64,000 nucleotides of DNA. Origin: Shiella aurantiaca (lineage in GTDB: Bacteria; Bacteroidota; Bacteroidia; Cytophagales; Cyclobacteriaceae). This document shows, piece by piece, positions 26,101 through 34,455 of the stretch. The first letter of the stretch is position 1. Every line of letters begins with the position of its first letter. The position numbers and the translations under genes are program-made. The notes below the pieces were generated by a model. That model was not told the DNA's origin, did not search any database, and was given only the letters and a program-made list of their open reading frames with translations. Location of the stretch: the NCBI GenBank assembly GCA_030412945.1, contig JAUHJS010000007.1:62001-126000 (forward strand), written 5' to 3'.

Positions 26101-27291
26101 ATGGACACAATCACAGAACCACGTCTCTCGTTTGACGACACATCAATCGGGTTTTCCGGTAAATCCAACAAGGAACTTACAAAAACCTATTGGATTTTTG
26201 CAGCCATGAACAACAATGCGGTAGTTTCCATCGGAACTTCCTTGTTGAAATGGGCACTTAATTGGCACTTGCCAGTAAAGCCTATAATCAAATATACCGT
26301 ATTCGAGCATTTTTGTGGCGGAGAAAGCATAGAAGACAGCCGAAAGGCCGTGAAGGAACTGCAAAAGTACCATATCGGAACGATATTGGATTATTCCGTG
26401 GAAGGGGCACAAACCGAATCGGGCTTTGATGCTACTACACAGGAAATCTTACGTACCATAGAGGAAGCCAAAGGGAAAAAAGAACTTCCTTTCTGTGTGT
26501 TCAAAGTAACAGGCATTGCTTCCACCCCTTTATTGGAAAAAGTGCAAGCTAAAAAAGAATTGACCGAGGCTGAGAACCTAGCTTTTGCAAAAGTGGAACA
26601 GCGGGTAGACACTATCTGCAAAGCCGCTTATGAGGCCGATGTGCGCATTTTGATAGATGGGGAAGAAAGCTGGATACAAGATCCGATTGATGCCCTCGCC
26701 TACGAAATGATGAAGCGCTACAATAAGCAAAAGGCTATTGTGTTCAATACCTACCAAATGTATCGCCATGAAATGCTGGCCAATCTTAGAAAGGGATTTC
26801 AGACGGCCGCTATGAATGAAGTGTGGTTGGGCGCAAAACTAGTACGTGGCGCTTATATGGAAAAAGAGCGCGAGAGAGCAAGTGAGATGGGCTACACCGA
26901 TCCTATTCAGCCCAATAAAGAAGCCACCGACCGCGATTATAATGAGGCACTCAAATTCTGCCTTGACAATAAACAACGCGTTGCCCTCGTATCGGGGAGC
27001 CACAATGAGTATAGTAATTACCTTTTGGCCACCCTCATGGAGAAGCATAGCTTGCAGCCAAATTATCCTAACATTTGGTTTGCTCAGCTGTACGGTATGA
27101 GTGATAATATTTCCTACAACTTGGCGAATGCCGGATACAATGTAGCCAAATATGTACCTTATGGCCCAGTAGCCGCAGTAATGCCCTATTTGATAAGAAG
27201 GGCAGAAGAAAATACCTCTATTGCCGGGCAAAGCAGCCGCGAATTCCTTTTGGTGAAAAAGGAAAAACAAAGAAGAAGACAAGCATCATAA
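26101..27291 (+). CDS. Proline dehydrogenase family protein
   Basis: A 396-aa flavoenzyme of the PRODH (TIM barrel) family, oxidising proline to pyrroline-5-carboxylate. The conserved parts are VRILIDGEESWIQDPID, NTYQMYRHEM, AKLVRGAYMEKERERA, FAQLYGMSDNISYNLA and the substrate helix KYVPYGPVAAVMPYLIRRAEENT. It is a stand-alone domain like the mitochondrial enzyme, not a PutA fusion; the P5C dehydrogenase must be encoded elsewhere. Followed 28 bp later by lysS on the same strand. Confidence 0.92.
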   Translation: MDTITEPRLSFDDTSIGFSGKSNKELTKTYWIFAAMNNNAVVSIGTSLLKWALNWHLPVKPIIKYTVFEHFCGGESIEDSRKAVKELQKYHIGTILDYSVEGAQTESGFDATTQEILRTIEEAKGKKELPFCVFKVTGIASTPLLEKVQAKKELTEAENLAFAKVEQRVDTICKAAYEADVRILIDGEESWIQDPIDALAYEMMKRYNKQKAIVFNTYQMYRHEMLANLRKGFQTAAMNEVWLGAKLVRGAYMEKERERASEMGYTDPIQPNKEATDRDYNEALKFCLDNKQRVALVSGSHNEYSNYLLATLMEKHSLQPNYPNIWFAQLYGMSDNISYNLANAGYNVAKYVPYGPVAAVMPYLIRRAEENTSIAGQSSREFLLVKKEKQRRRQAS

Positions 27292-27319
27292 ATTCATTTA
27301 TCAGAAGACATACGTTCTT

Positions 27320-29041
27320 ATGCAATTAAGCGAACAGGAAATCTTTAGAAGACAAAGCAAAGCCGAACTCGAAAAGTTGGGCATCAATCCTTATCCAGCC
27401 GAGGCCTTTCATGTAAATGTTACCGCCAAAGCTATTCTTGAAGATTACGAAAGAAATAAATCCGATTACCGGAACATTCAAATCGCTGGCCGTATCATGA
27501 GCCGCAGAATTATGGGCAATGCCTCTTTTGCGGAAATTCAAGATGCTACAGGGCGTATTCAAATCTATATCCGCAGGGACGACATCTGCCCCGGAGAAGA
27601 TAAAACCTTGTACAATACCGTGTTCAAAAAGCTTTTGGACATAGGCGATATCATTGGTATCCGTGGCTATGGCTTCACTACCCAAACGGGCGAGATTTCC
27701 ATCCATGTAGAGGAATTCAAAGTGTTGTCTAAAGCCTTGCGCCCACTGCCTGTGGTAAAGCGGGATGAAGAAGGGAACATCCACGATGGATTTACCGACC
27801 CCGAAGCCCGCTACCGCATGCGTTATGTGGATTTGACGGTTAATCCGGAATACAAGCAGATTTTCATTACCCGCAGTCGCCTTATTAGCACCATGCGTGG
27901 CTTCTTTGATGAAAGAGGCTGGTTGGAAGTAGAAACGCCTATTTTGCAGCCTATCCACGGTGGAGCTGCGGCTCGCCCTTTCAAAACCCACCACAATACC
28001 TTGGACATGCCGCTTTATTTGCGCATTGCCAATGAATTGTACCTCAAGCGATTGATTGTGGCCGGATTTGAGGGGGTGTATGAGTTTGGTAAAATGTTCC
28101 GTAACGAGGGCATGGATCGAACCCACAATCCGGAATTTACTTCCATGGAGATTTACATCGCCTACAAAGATTATATCTGGATGATGGAAATGGTGGAGCA
28201 ATTGCTGGAAAGTGTAGCACTTAAGCTCAACGGCACCACCAAGGTGAAAGTAGGCAATAATACCATCGACTTTGCGGGGCCGTACGAGCGCCTCACCATG
28301 TACGAATCGATTCAGAAGTTTACCGGAATAGATGTGTCGAATATGAACGAGAGCCAGTTGCGCGATACCTGCAAAACCTTGGCTATTGAGATAGACGATA
28401 CCATGGGCCGCGGCAAGCTGATTGATGCCATCTTTGGTGAGAAAGTGGAAGAGCACCTGATTCAGCCTACTTATATCACCGATTATCCGATTGAGATGAC
28501 ACCATTGGCCAAGAAGCACCGTACTTCTGCCGGACTGGTAGAGCGTTTTGAGCTATTTGTGAACGGTAAGGAAATCGCCAATGCGTATTCGGAATTGAAC
28601 GATGCCATCGACCAAAAAGAACGTCTGGAAGATCAGCTAAAGCTGGCCGAAAGAGGGGATGAGGAGGCCATGGCTATGGATCATGATTTTATCCGTGCCT
28701 TGGAATACGGTATGCCTCCCACAGCCGGTTTGGGCATTGGTATTGACCGCCTGACTATGATGATGACGGGCCAGCATACTATACAGGAAGTACTATTCTT
28801 CCCACAAATGCGCCCTGAGAAGAAGGCCGAAGGTGCTACCGAAGCCGATTATTTGGCCAGAGGTATTGCCCAAGAGCTGATTCCTGTGGTTCAGAAAGTG
28901 GGTATTCTCAGTATAGAGCAATTGAAAGAAGCTAATGCCAATAAGCTGTTCAACGATGTGTGCGGTATGCGCAAGAAGATGAAGCTGGAGCAGGTGAAAA
29001 ACCCTACGCTGGAAGAAGTAAAAGCGTGGATTGAGGCTTGA
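27320..29041 (+). CDS. lysS: Lysyl-tRNA synthetase, class II
   Basis: A 573-aa enzyme charging tRNA-Lys. N-terminal OB-fold anticodon-binding domain (residues 55-150, GRIMSRRIMGNASFAEIQD), then the class II catalytic core with motif 1 near FFDERGWLEVETPIL, motif 2 FRNEGMDRTHNPEFTSMEIY, and motif 3 AGLGIGIDRLTMMMTG. After the core, about 70 extra residues (from ATEADYLARGIAQ, with GILSIEQLKEANANKLFNDVCGM) form a helical tail that is also present in other Bacteroidota LysS proteins. Ends at a terminator. Confidence 0.95.
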   Translation: MQLSEQEIFRRQSKAELEKLGINPYPAEAFHVNVTAKAILEDYERNKSDYRNIQIAGRIMSRRIMGNASFAEIQDATGRIQIYIRRDDICPGEDKTLYNTVFKKLLDIGDIIGIRGYGFTTQTGEISIHVEEFKVLSKALRPLPVVKRDEEGNIHDGFTDPEARYRMRYVDLTVNPEYKQIFITRSRLISTMRGFFDERGWLEVETPILQPIHGGAAARPFKTHHNTLDMPLYLRIANELYLKRLIVAGFEGVYEFGKMFRNEGMDRTHNPEFTSMEIYIAYKDYIWMMEMVEQLLESVALKLNGTTKVKVGNNTIDFAGPYERLTMYESIQKFTGIDVSNMNESQLRDTCKTLAIEIDDTMGRGKLIDAIFGEKVEEHLIQPTYITDYPIEMTPLAKKHRTSAGLVERFELFVNGKEIANAYSELNDAIDQKERLEDQLKLAERGDEEAMAMDHDFIRALEYGMPPTAGLGIGIDRLTMMMTGQHTIQEVLFFPQMRPEKKAEGATEADYLARGIAQELIPVVQKVGILSIEQLKEANANKLFNDVCGMRKKMKLEQVKNPTLEEVKAWIEA

Positions 29042-29060
29042 TAGCAAATTATATAAAAGA

Positions 29061-29096
29061 AAAGAGCCTGCATATGGATTTATGCAGGCTCTTTTT
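29061..29096 (+). terminator. Rho-independent terminator of lysS
   Basis: AAAGAGCCTGCAT pairs perfectly with ATGCAGGCTCTTT (13 bp) around an eight-base loop, followed by T-run. Confidence 0.9.
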
Positions 29097-29183
29097 GTTT
29101 TTGATAGATTACTCTGAGTATTTACTGAAATACACTTTGATATAATTTGCTTTAGAAAAGTTTAATACAAAATGTAACTAAAC

Positions 29184-29675
29184 TCAGTTTCCAAAATAGG
29201 TGCTAAAGCGATAGGTGTAAAGTATGTTATTGTCATCATTCTCAGTTATTTCATAAAAAGCTTTATTTAGAGGATTTCCCTCAATTTCGCATTTGGTGTC
29301 AGTGCCTCTTTGTAGGCAAGAATAATTATACACTGAAACGTCAATCTTTTTTAACATGATGACTACCGAGTCAGCAGGCTTGTCAAGACCAAAGGGGAAA
29401 AAGTCTGCGGGTCCAAAATCATTTGCATTTTCTTCGCTGATCAAAGTGTTGCCGGGTAAGATTTCAATCTCATGCAATGGGATTTTGGTTGATAAACTCG
29501 CAGGTGGCGTGCTGGAATAATCATTGGCTTGAAAGAGAGTAATATTAACGGTATCTGAGGTGTCGTTAATGTAATGATAGTTGTTGACGCCTTCATTACT
29601 ATCGCAATCATCGCACCACCACCCACAAGATGAAAGGAAGATTAATCCAACAATATAAAGAAATAGCTTATTCAT
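29184..29675 (-). CDS. Lipoprotein of unknown function
   Basis: A 163-aa protein with a lipoprotein signal peptide and lipobox FLSSC at residues 13-17, so anchored in the membrane by its N-terminal cysteine. Three more cysteines follow at once (GWWCDDCDS). The mature part is rich in Asn, Asp, Ser and Thr with beta-strand character and ends FSTYFGN. I recognise no domain. Its base composition is more AT-rich than its neighbours, and it stands alone between lysS and lptD with 90-140-bp gaps, which could mean recent gain. Confidence 0.72.
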   Translation of the reverse strand: MNKLFLYIVGLIFLSSCGWWCDDCDSNEGVNNYHYINDTSDTVNITLFQANDYSSTPPASLSTKIPLHEIEILPGNTLISEENANDFGPADFFPFGLDKPADSVVIMLKKIDVSVYNYSCLQRGTDTKCEIEGNPLNKAFYEITENDDNNILYTYRFSTYFGN

Positions 29676-29819
29676 TGGTTAATGGTATGTTGTTTGTCTT
29701 CAGACCTTCAAAGGTATATTTGGTGTAGCCTTTCCTGAGTAATTTGAATCAAGTATACTAACCTGTCTCGAAATTTAGTTCAAATTGTACTCTCAACAAG
29801 CACTTCTGAATGGTTCTAA

Positions 29820-32552
29820 TTAGTTATCCCAGAAGCTGCGTCTGCGGTTGTATTTCAAATCGCGGAGTACGGAGGCCTTCACGCGGATATCCATGCTGTA
29901 GGAAGTAAACCTTCCGAAGGGAGTCCAGTTGAGGTTCATTTCCCAACAGTGCAAATCGCGGAAAATGCGGATATCAGTTTGGGTAATCTCTTTCTTTGTA
30001 AAATCCCAGCCTGTGCTAAAGCCTATCTTCCATTTATCGGTAATATTGACATCGCCCGAAGTACGGATAGTTTGCGTGATGTTGGGTTCCAGCGTAGTAG
30101 CAGTTCCCGAACTTTGGCTTCTGTTCCAGCGGATGTTGTACATTACGCGAAGGCTCCACGGAATATTAAAATCTACGTATTCATTGGGATTAGTATAGAG
30201 GTGAGCCATTTCAGGGCTCATATCATTACTGAAATTATTCATTTCTACCGGCAAGCCTGTGGCCGGGTCTATGGAGCCGGGAGGGAGAGGATTGCCATCC
30301 ATCCCACGCATAGTGTTGGGATTTTTGGCTTCTGCTTCTCGGGCTTTAGGATTGAAATTGGTCGAAACACTCAAGTCTACACTTTTCAACCGCCCTACAC
30401 CCTGCCCGTTTTGCCAGGCAAATTCATTCAACCTTCTTTCCAAGATTTGTTCCTCTCCACGGGTGTTCATAAAGGTACTATCGGTACGCCACACGTAAGG
30501 ATCGAATAACATACTGAAGTTGACATCAAATTTGTTATCGAAAATTCTCGTTCTGGCGGCTAGTCGTAAGTCAGATAATTTAAAAGAGTCGGCCAACATA
30601 TTGTAGCTACCTGTTACGGAAAGGTTTTCAAAAATAGCCACCTTCTTGTCGGTGCGTGAAGTGTCTTTCGGATTGTGCACCTTCATTTCCAAATTATTGC
30701 TCAAAGAGAAGGAAATGCTACTACTTTGCCCTTGAGGTAAGGTTCCGTATACAAAGCCTTGGTATTTATTGGTAAGCACTTCCCTGCCGAGTGAATCTTG
30801 CACGTATTTATAAACCCCATAAGACGGGTCGGTATAGTCGGGGTTATAGGAATAGCTCACCGAAGGTATAAAGGTGTGGCGAATAGCTTTTATGCGTTCG
30901 CTTTTGAAATTCAGGATTCCATACATCCTCGTATTGATACCTGCTCCGAAATTATAGTTCCCAGCCCGTGAAAATCCTTGAATAGTATCGGCCTCTATAA
31001 GGTTTGTCTCGGGATTCAAATTCCAGTCAAGACTTTTAAAGTACCAGATTTCGTTGTAGTTGAAATTAGGACTTACGGTAAAATGCTTGAATAAATTGAA
31101 GGAAGTAGAAATAGGAACCGTATGTCTTACACCATTTCTTCCGTTGCGGATAAGCGTAGGGATGGTCTCTTGATTAAAAGGTTCGTAATACGTACTATCC
31201 GTGCCGTCAACTCTTTTTAGCGGGCGATTGGCTATCTGATTGGTGAAATTGGAGTTATACGCCAAGTTGATTTTTTCATACCACGCTTTGCCCGAGCTTC
31301 CCTTGAATTTGAAAGGGTAGATACGGTTCATGTTCAAGGCCACTTCCGGAAACGACATGCTCACAGCATTTGTACGCACATTTTGCGTATGGCGTAGCGA
31401 ACTTGAAAGGTTAAACGGAGTGCCCGGAAATGAGGTAGAATAAGAAATGCTAGAGTTGAAGGTCTGGTTGATATTACGCGCTACATCGCTGGGATTGTTT
31501 ACGTTGAAGCTGCTGGTACCGGCATTTACCGATGCTGAAAACCGTGATAAACCTTTAGAAACCGGAGAGTGCGACCACTGTATCCAGTAATCCTTCTGTA
31601 CCAAGGTGTCTTCAATATTTTCGCTGATACGCTGTTTGTTGTAGCGGAAATTGAAATTCCCGTTGTAGGCGTAGCGCTTACGGTAGTCGGTTTTTACACT
31701 AAGTCCATTACTTCCTTTGGAGTAAACTTCACCCAATACCGCCACAGTAATGTAATCGTTCAAGGCAAGGTAATACCCACCATCTCGTAAGAAAAAGCCT
31801 CTGCGTCTCTCTTCACCATAGGTAGGAAAGATAATGCCCGAAGCGCGCTTGCGAGGCAATGGGAACATCCCAAAGGCAAAGCCCAGTGGCGTGGGAATAT
31901 CGTTTACCCGAAGGTGGAAAGGCCCTGCCACAATTTTATCGTTCGGTATAAGCTTGATTTTAGAGGAGGCGATGTGAAAGTGCGGCTTTTCCAAGTTACA
32001 GGTTGTATACTTGGCCGAATTCACAAACATCTCGTTGAATTCATTCTTTTTAATCTTCTCCCCGTGCATAAAAGCCTCGCCTTGCTGGGTCACCACCCCG
32101 CTGATATAGGCTTTCTTGGTTTTGAAGTTATACTTCATGTCCTGGGTCACGTAGGTTTGCCCATCGTCAATAAATACAGGCACACCAATTTTCTTTCCGG
32201 TGGTATCTTGCACACCATTGGCGCTGATGGTATTACTTTCCCAGTCTATTTGGGTTTCTGCTGCTTCTAGCTCCGTGCTTCCGTAAATGATTTTACTTTC
32301 TCCATACATTTTTACTTGGCGCTTATTCACGTCAAAAAATATGGAGTCTTTGGCTTTGTATTTAATGGTGGTTTCTACTGCAGCGGATGTTTTGGGAGCA
32401 GTTGAGGGTACGGAGTCGGCAGGCAATATCCCTTCGGTGGACTTAGCTTGAAGTGCACTTGAGTCTTTTGGAATGGATATTGATTGTGAAAAGGTAGAAT
32501 CAGATAGAAAAATGAAGCAACCTAATAAAAACGCGAATTTTAAACTCTGCAC
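29820..32552 (-). CDS. lptD: LPS-assembly protein LptD, Bacteroidota type
   Basis: About 910 aa from GTG 32552. It begins with a signal peptide (MQSLKFAFLLGCFIFL... ending TFSQS), followed by a beta-jellyroll N-terminal domain of OstA/LptA type (KDSIFFDVNKRQVKMYGES, ADGVYVTQDMKYNFKT-like strands, residues 60-230) and a large 26-strand-type barrel rich in Tyr/Asn/Arg alternating strands. It inserts lipopolysaccharide into the outer leaflet. The open frame goes on to 32915 but the additional 121 codons overlap the divergent amidase and lack family character, so the GTG is chosen. No LptE gene is adjacent. Confidence 0.85.
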   Translation of the reverse strand: MQSLKFAFLLGCFIFLSDSTFSQSISIPKDSSALQAKSTEGILPADSVPSTAPKTSAAVETTIKYKAKDSIFFDVNKRQVKMYGESKIIYGSTELEAAETQIDWESNTISANGVQDTTGKKIGVPVFIDDGQTYVTQDMKYNFKTKKAYISGVVTQQGEAFMHGEKIKKNEFNEMFVNSAKYTTCNLEKPHFHIASSKIKLIPNDKIVAGPFHLRVNDIPTPLGFAFGMFPLPRKRASGIIFPTYGEERRRGFFLRDGGYYLALNDYITVAVLGEVYSKGSNGLSVKTDYRKRYAYNGNFNFRYNKQRISENIEDTLVQKDYWIQWSHSPVSKGLSRFSASVNAGTSSFNVNNPSDVARNINQTFNSSISYSTSFPGTPFNLSSSLRHTQNVRTNAVSMSFPEVALNMNRIYPFKFKGSSGKAWYEKINLAYNSNFTNQIANRPLKRVDGTDSTYYEPFNQETIPTLIRNGRNGVRHTVPISTSFNLFKHFTVSPNFNYNEIWYFKSLDWNLNPETNLIEADTIQGFSRAGNYNFGAGINTRMYGILNFKSERIKAIRHTFIPSVSYSYNPDYTDPSYGVYKYVQDSLGREVLTNKYQGFVYGTLPQGQSSSISFSLSNNLEMKVHNPKDTSRTDKKVAIFENLSVTGSYNMLADSFKLSDLRLAARTRIFDNKFDVNFSMLFDPYVWRTDSTFMNTRGEEQILERRLNEFAWQNGQGVGRLKSVDLSVSTNFNPKAREAEAKNPNTMRGMDGNPLPPGSIDPATGLPVEMNNFSNDMSPEMAHLYTNPNEYVDFNIPWSLRVMYNIRWNRSQSSGTATTLEPNITQTIRTSGDVNITDKWKIGFSTGWDFTKKEITQTDIRIFRDLHCWEMNLNWTPFGRFTSYSMDIRVKASVLRDLKYNRRRSFWDN

Positions 32553-32590
32553 CGTGCTTTTCAGTTTTACCGAAAAATTTACAATTTTGC

Positions 32591-32608
32591 GTAAAGTTAT
32601 CTCTTTAC
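32591..32608. promoter_or_regulatory. Inverted repeat in the divergent lptD-amidase promoter region
   Basis: GTAAAG-TTATCT-CTTTAC is a perfect six-base inverted repeat. On the minus strand it supplies TAACTTTA, close to the TAnnTTTG -7 box, and TTCG lies 19 bases further upstream where the -33 element belongs. A common operator or overlapping promoters for the two envelope genes is possible; no regulator can be named. Confidence 0.4.
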
Positions 32609-32628
32609 CCGATAAGAACCGAACCGTA

Positions 32629-33411
32629 GTGAAAAATATTGCTTTAGTATCCCTTATTTCCCTTCTTCTGGTCATTTGCTCTTTCCACACCGCTGGGCTT
32701 AGGGAATATAAAGTAAAAAGAATTATTATCGATGCGGGCCATGGGGGCAAAGACCCGGGCACATCGGGGAAAATTTCCAAAGAAAAAGATATTGCCCTCA
32801 AAGTGGCACTAGAGCTAGGTGATATCATGAAAGAATACTTGCCGGATGTTGAAGTGGTGTACACTCGAAAAGACAATACTTTTATTGAACTCAACGAGCG
32901 CGCCAATATTGCCAATAAAAATCATGCCGATTTATTCGTTTCCATACATTGTAATGCAGTATCCAATCCGAATACCCACGGTACCGAAACCTGGGTGATG
33001 GGACTTCATACGTCCGATGGAAACTTGGAGGTATCCAAGCGTGAAAACTCGGTGGTTTTGTATGAAGATAATTACCAAGAAAAATACGAAGGCTTTGATC
33101 CTAATTCCCCCGAATCGCATATCCTTTTTTCGCTATCACAAAATGCCTATCTTTCGAACAGTTTAACCTTGGCGGAAAAGGTAGAACACCAATTCAAGCA
33201 AAGGGTGCAGCGGAATAGTAGGGGGGTAAAGCAAGCAGGTTTCTTGGTGCTATGGAAAACGGCCATGCCAAGCGTTCTTATTGAAATTGGCTTTTTGAGT
33301 AATGAAAAAGAAGAACGTTATCTGAACGATGAGTATGGCAGAACCCTTATCGCCTCAGGGATTTTCCGAGCCATTCGTGATTATAAAGAAGAAATTGAAT
33401 CAACGAACTGA
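32629..33411 (+). CDS. N-acetylmuramoyl-L-alanine amidase
   Basis: About 260 aa from GTG 32629. An N-terminal helix (MKNIALVSLISLLLVICSF) serves as signal or anchor, followed by an Amidase_3 zinc domain: IIIDAGHGGKDPGTSG (first zinc His and Glu ligand region), LFVSIHCNA (second His), and SVLIEIGFLSNEKEE with the catalytic Glu. Splits septal peptidoglycan by cutting the muramoyl-alanine bond. Longer frames upstream to 32473 run into the lptD coding region and are rejected. Followed 31 bp later by the MlaD-like gene. Confidence 0.88.
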   Translation: MKNIALVSLISLLLVICSFHTAGLREYKVKRIIIDAGHGGKDPGTSGKISKEKDIALKVALELGDIMKEYLPDVEVVYTRKDNTFIELNERANIANKNHADLFVSIHCNAVSNPNTHGTETWVMGLHTSDGNLEVSKRENSVVLYEDNYQEKYEGFDPNSPESHILFSLSQNAYLSNSLTLAEKVEHQFKQRVQRNSRGVKQAGFLVLWKTAMPSVLIEIGFLSNEKEERYLNDEYGRTLIASGIFRAIRDYKEEIESTN

Positions 33412-33442
33412 TATTTACGTTGAATTCGCTAAAAACAGGTAA

Positions 33443-34369
33443 ATGAAGCTATCAAAAGAAGTAAAGGTCGGTATTTTGGCCGTTGTGTCTATTTCCTTAC
33501 TCTATCTAGGGTTCAATTTTTTAAAGGGAATTGACTTTTTTTCTTCCACTAACACCTATTATACCCAATTTGAGCGGGTAGACGGCCTCACTGTAGGCAA
33601 TCCTATTGTTTTGAGTGGGATGACAGTAGGTAGAGTAAGTAAAATTACCATCCTCCAAGGAAATAATAATCAGGTATCGGTAGAGTTTGATTTGGATAAA
33701 ACCATTGTGATCGGAAAAGGAGCGGTGGCCAAACTTACTCCCGTAGGTTTCTTGGGTAGCATGTCCATAGTATTAGAGCCGGGCGATATTGCTCAGCCGC
33801 TGAGTGATGAATCTATGATACCCGGAGAACGCAACAAAAGCGTGATGGACAAGGTGCAGGATAGGGCGTTTCCTATTATTGATAAGGTGGATTCTACCAT
33901 GGTAGATATCAATACGCTACTGGCAACTATTGCAAACAAAGACCAACAAATAGATGAGCTGATTGACAATATGGCCCGTTTTTCAAAAGACTTGGCACAA
34001 ATTAGCGGACAAAATAAGGCGAAGCTGAATGAGATTACGACTCAACTAGCCATACTGAGCCAGACGCTTAACGATGAACAAACCGGATTGAAACCGCTCT
34101 TGGCAAGTTTCAATACCATTGGCGATTCATTGGCAGCCTCGGATATGAAAGGGATGATAGCCTCTTTGCAATCCACCCTAACCCAAGTGGATAGTACCTT
34201 GGCGCAACTGAATGATGGAGAAGGTACCATCGACCAACTGATGAACAACGATAGCCTCTATACCAATCTGTCCAATAGTTTATACAGTCTGGATCAGCTA
34301 CTTATCGACATGAAGGCACGCCCTAAGCGCTATGTGCACTTCTCCCTTTTCGGAAAAAAAGAGAAATAA
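33443..34369 (+). CDS. MlaD/MCE family lipid transport protein
   Basis: A 308-aa protein with one N-terminal membrane helix (VGILAVVSISLLYLGFNFL, residues 9-27), the MCE beta-barrel domain (about 38-115: YYTQFERVDGLTVGNPIVLSGMTVGRV) and a long C-terminal helical/coiled-coil part (130-290). Such proteins bridge the periplasm and carry phospholipids with an MlaE permease and MlaF ATPase. Those partners are not in the window. It is probably co-transcribed with the amidase. Confidence 0.9.
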   Translation: MKLSKEVKVGILAVVSISLLYLGFNFLKGIDFFSSTNTYYTQFERVDGLTVGNPIVLSGMTVGRVSKITILQGNNNQVSVEFDLDKTIVIGKGAVAKLTPVGFLGSMSIVLEPGDIAQPLSDESMIPGERNKSVMDKVQDRAFPIIDKVDSTMVDINTLLATIANKDQQIDELIDNMARFSKDLAQISGQNKAKLNEITTQLAILSQTLNDEQTGLKPLLASFNTIGDSLAASDMKGMIASLQSTLTQVDSTLAQLNDGEGTIDQLMNNDSLYTNLSNSLYSLDQLLIDMKARPKRYVHFSLFGKKEK

Positions 34370-34426
34370 TATCTTTTTTCAATCGATTGTAATGACAATT
34401 TCTGCCCGAAATTGTTGTGTATGTAC

Positions 34427-34434
34427 TATTTTTG
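34427..34434 (+). promoter_or_regulatory. -7 box of the second carboxylase gene
   Basis: TATTTTTG matches TAnnTTTG, 21 bases before ATG 34456. A clear -33 TTTG is not seen at the usual distance. Confidence 0.4.
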
Positions 34435-34455
34435 ACGGACCCAAAATTCATTACA

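Noticed and set aside
32473..32628. Longer N-termini for the amidase and for lptD (to 32915)
   Set aside because: The extensions overlap each other on opposite strands and lack family character; the GTG starts give proper signal peptides.
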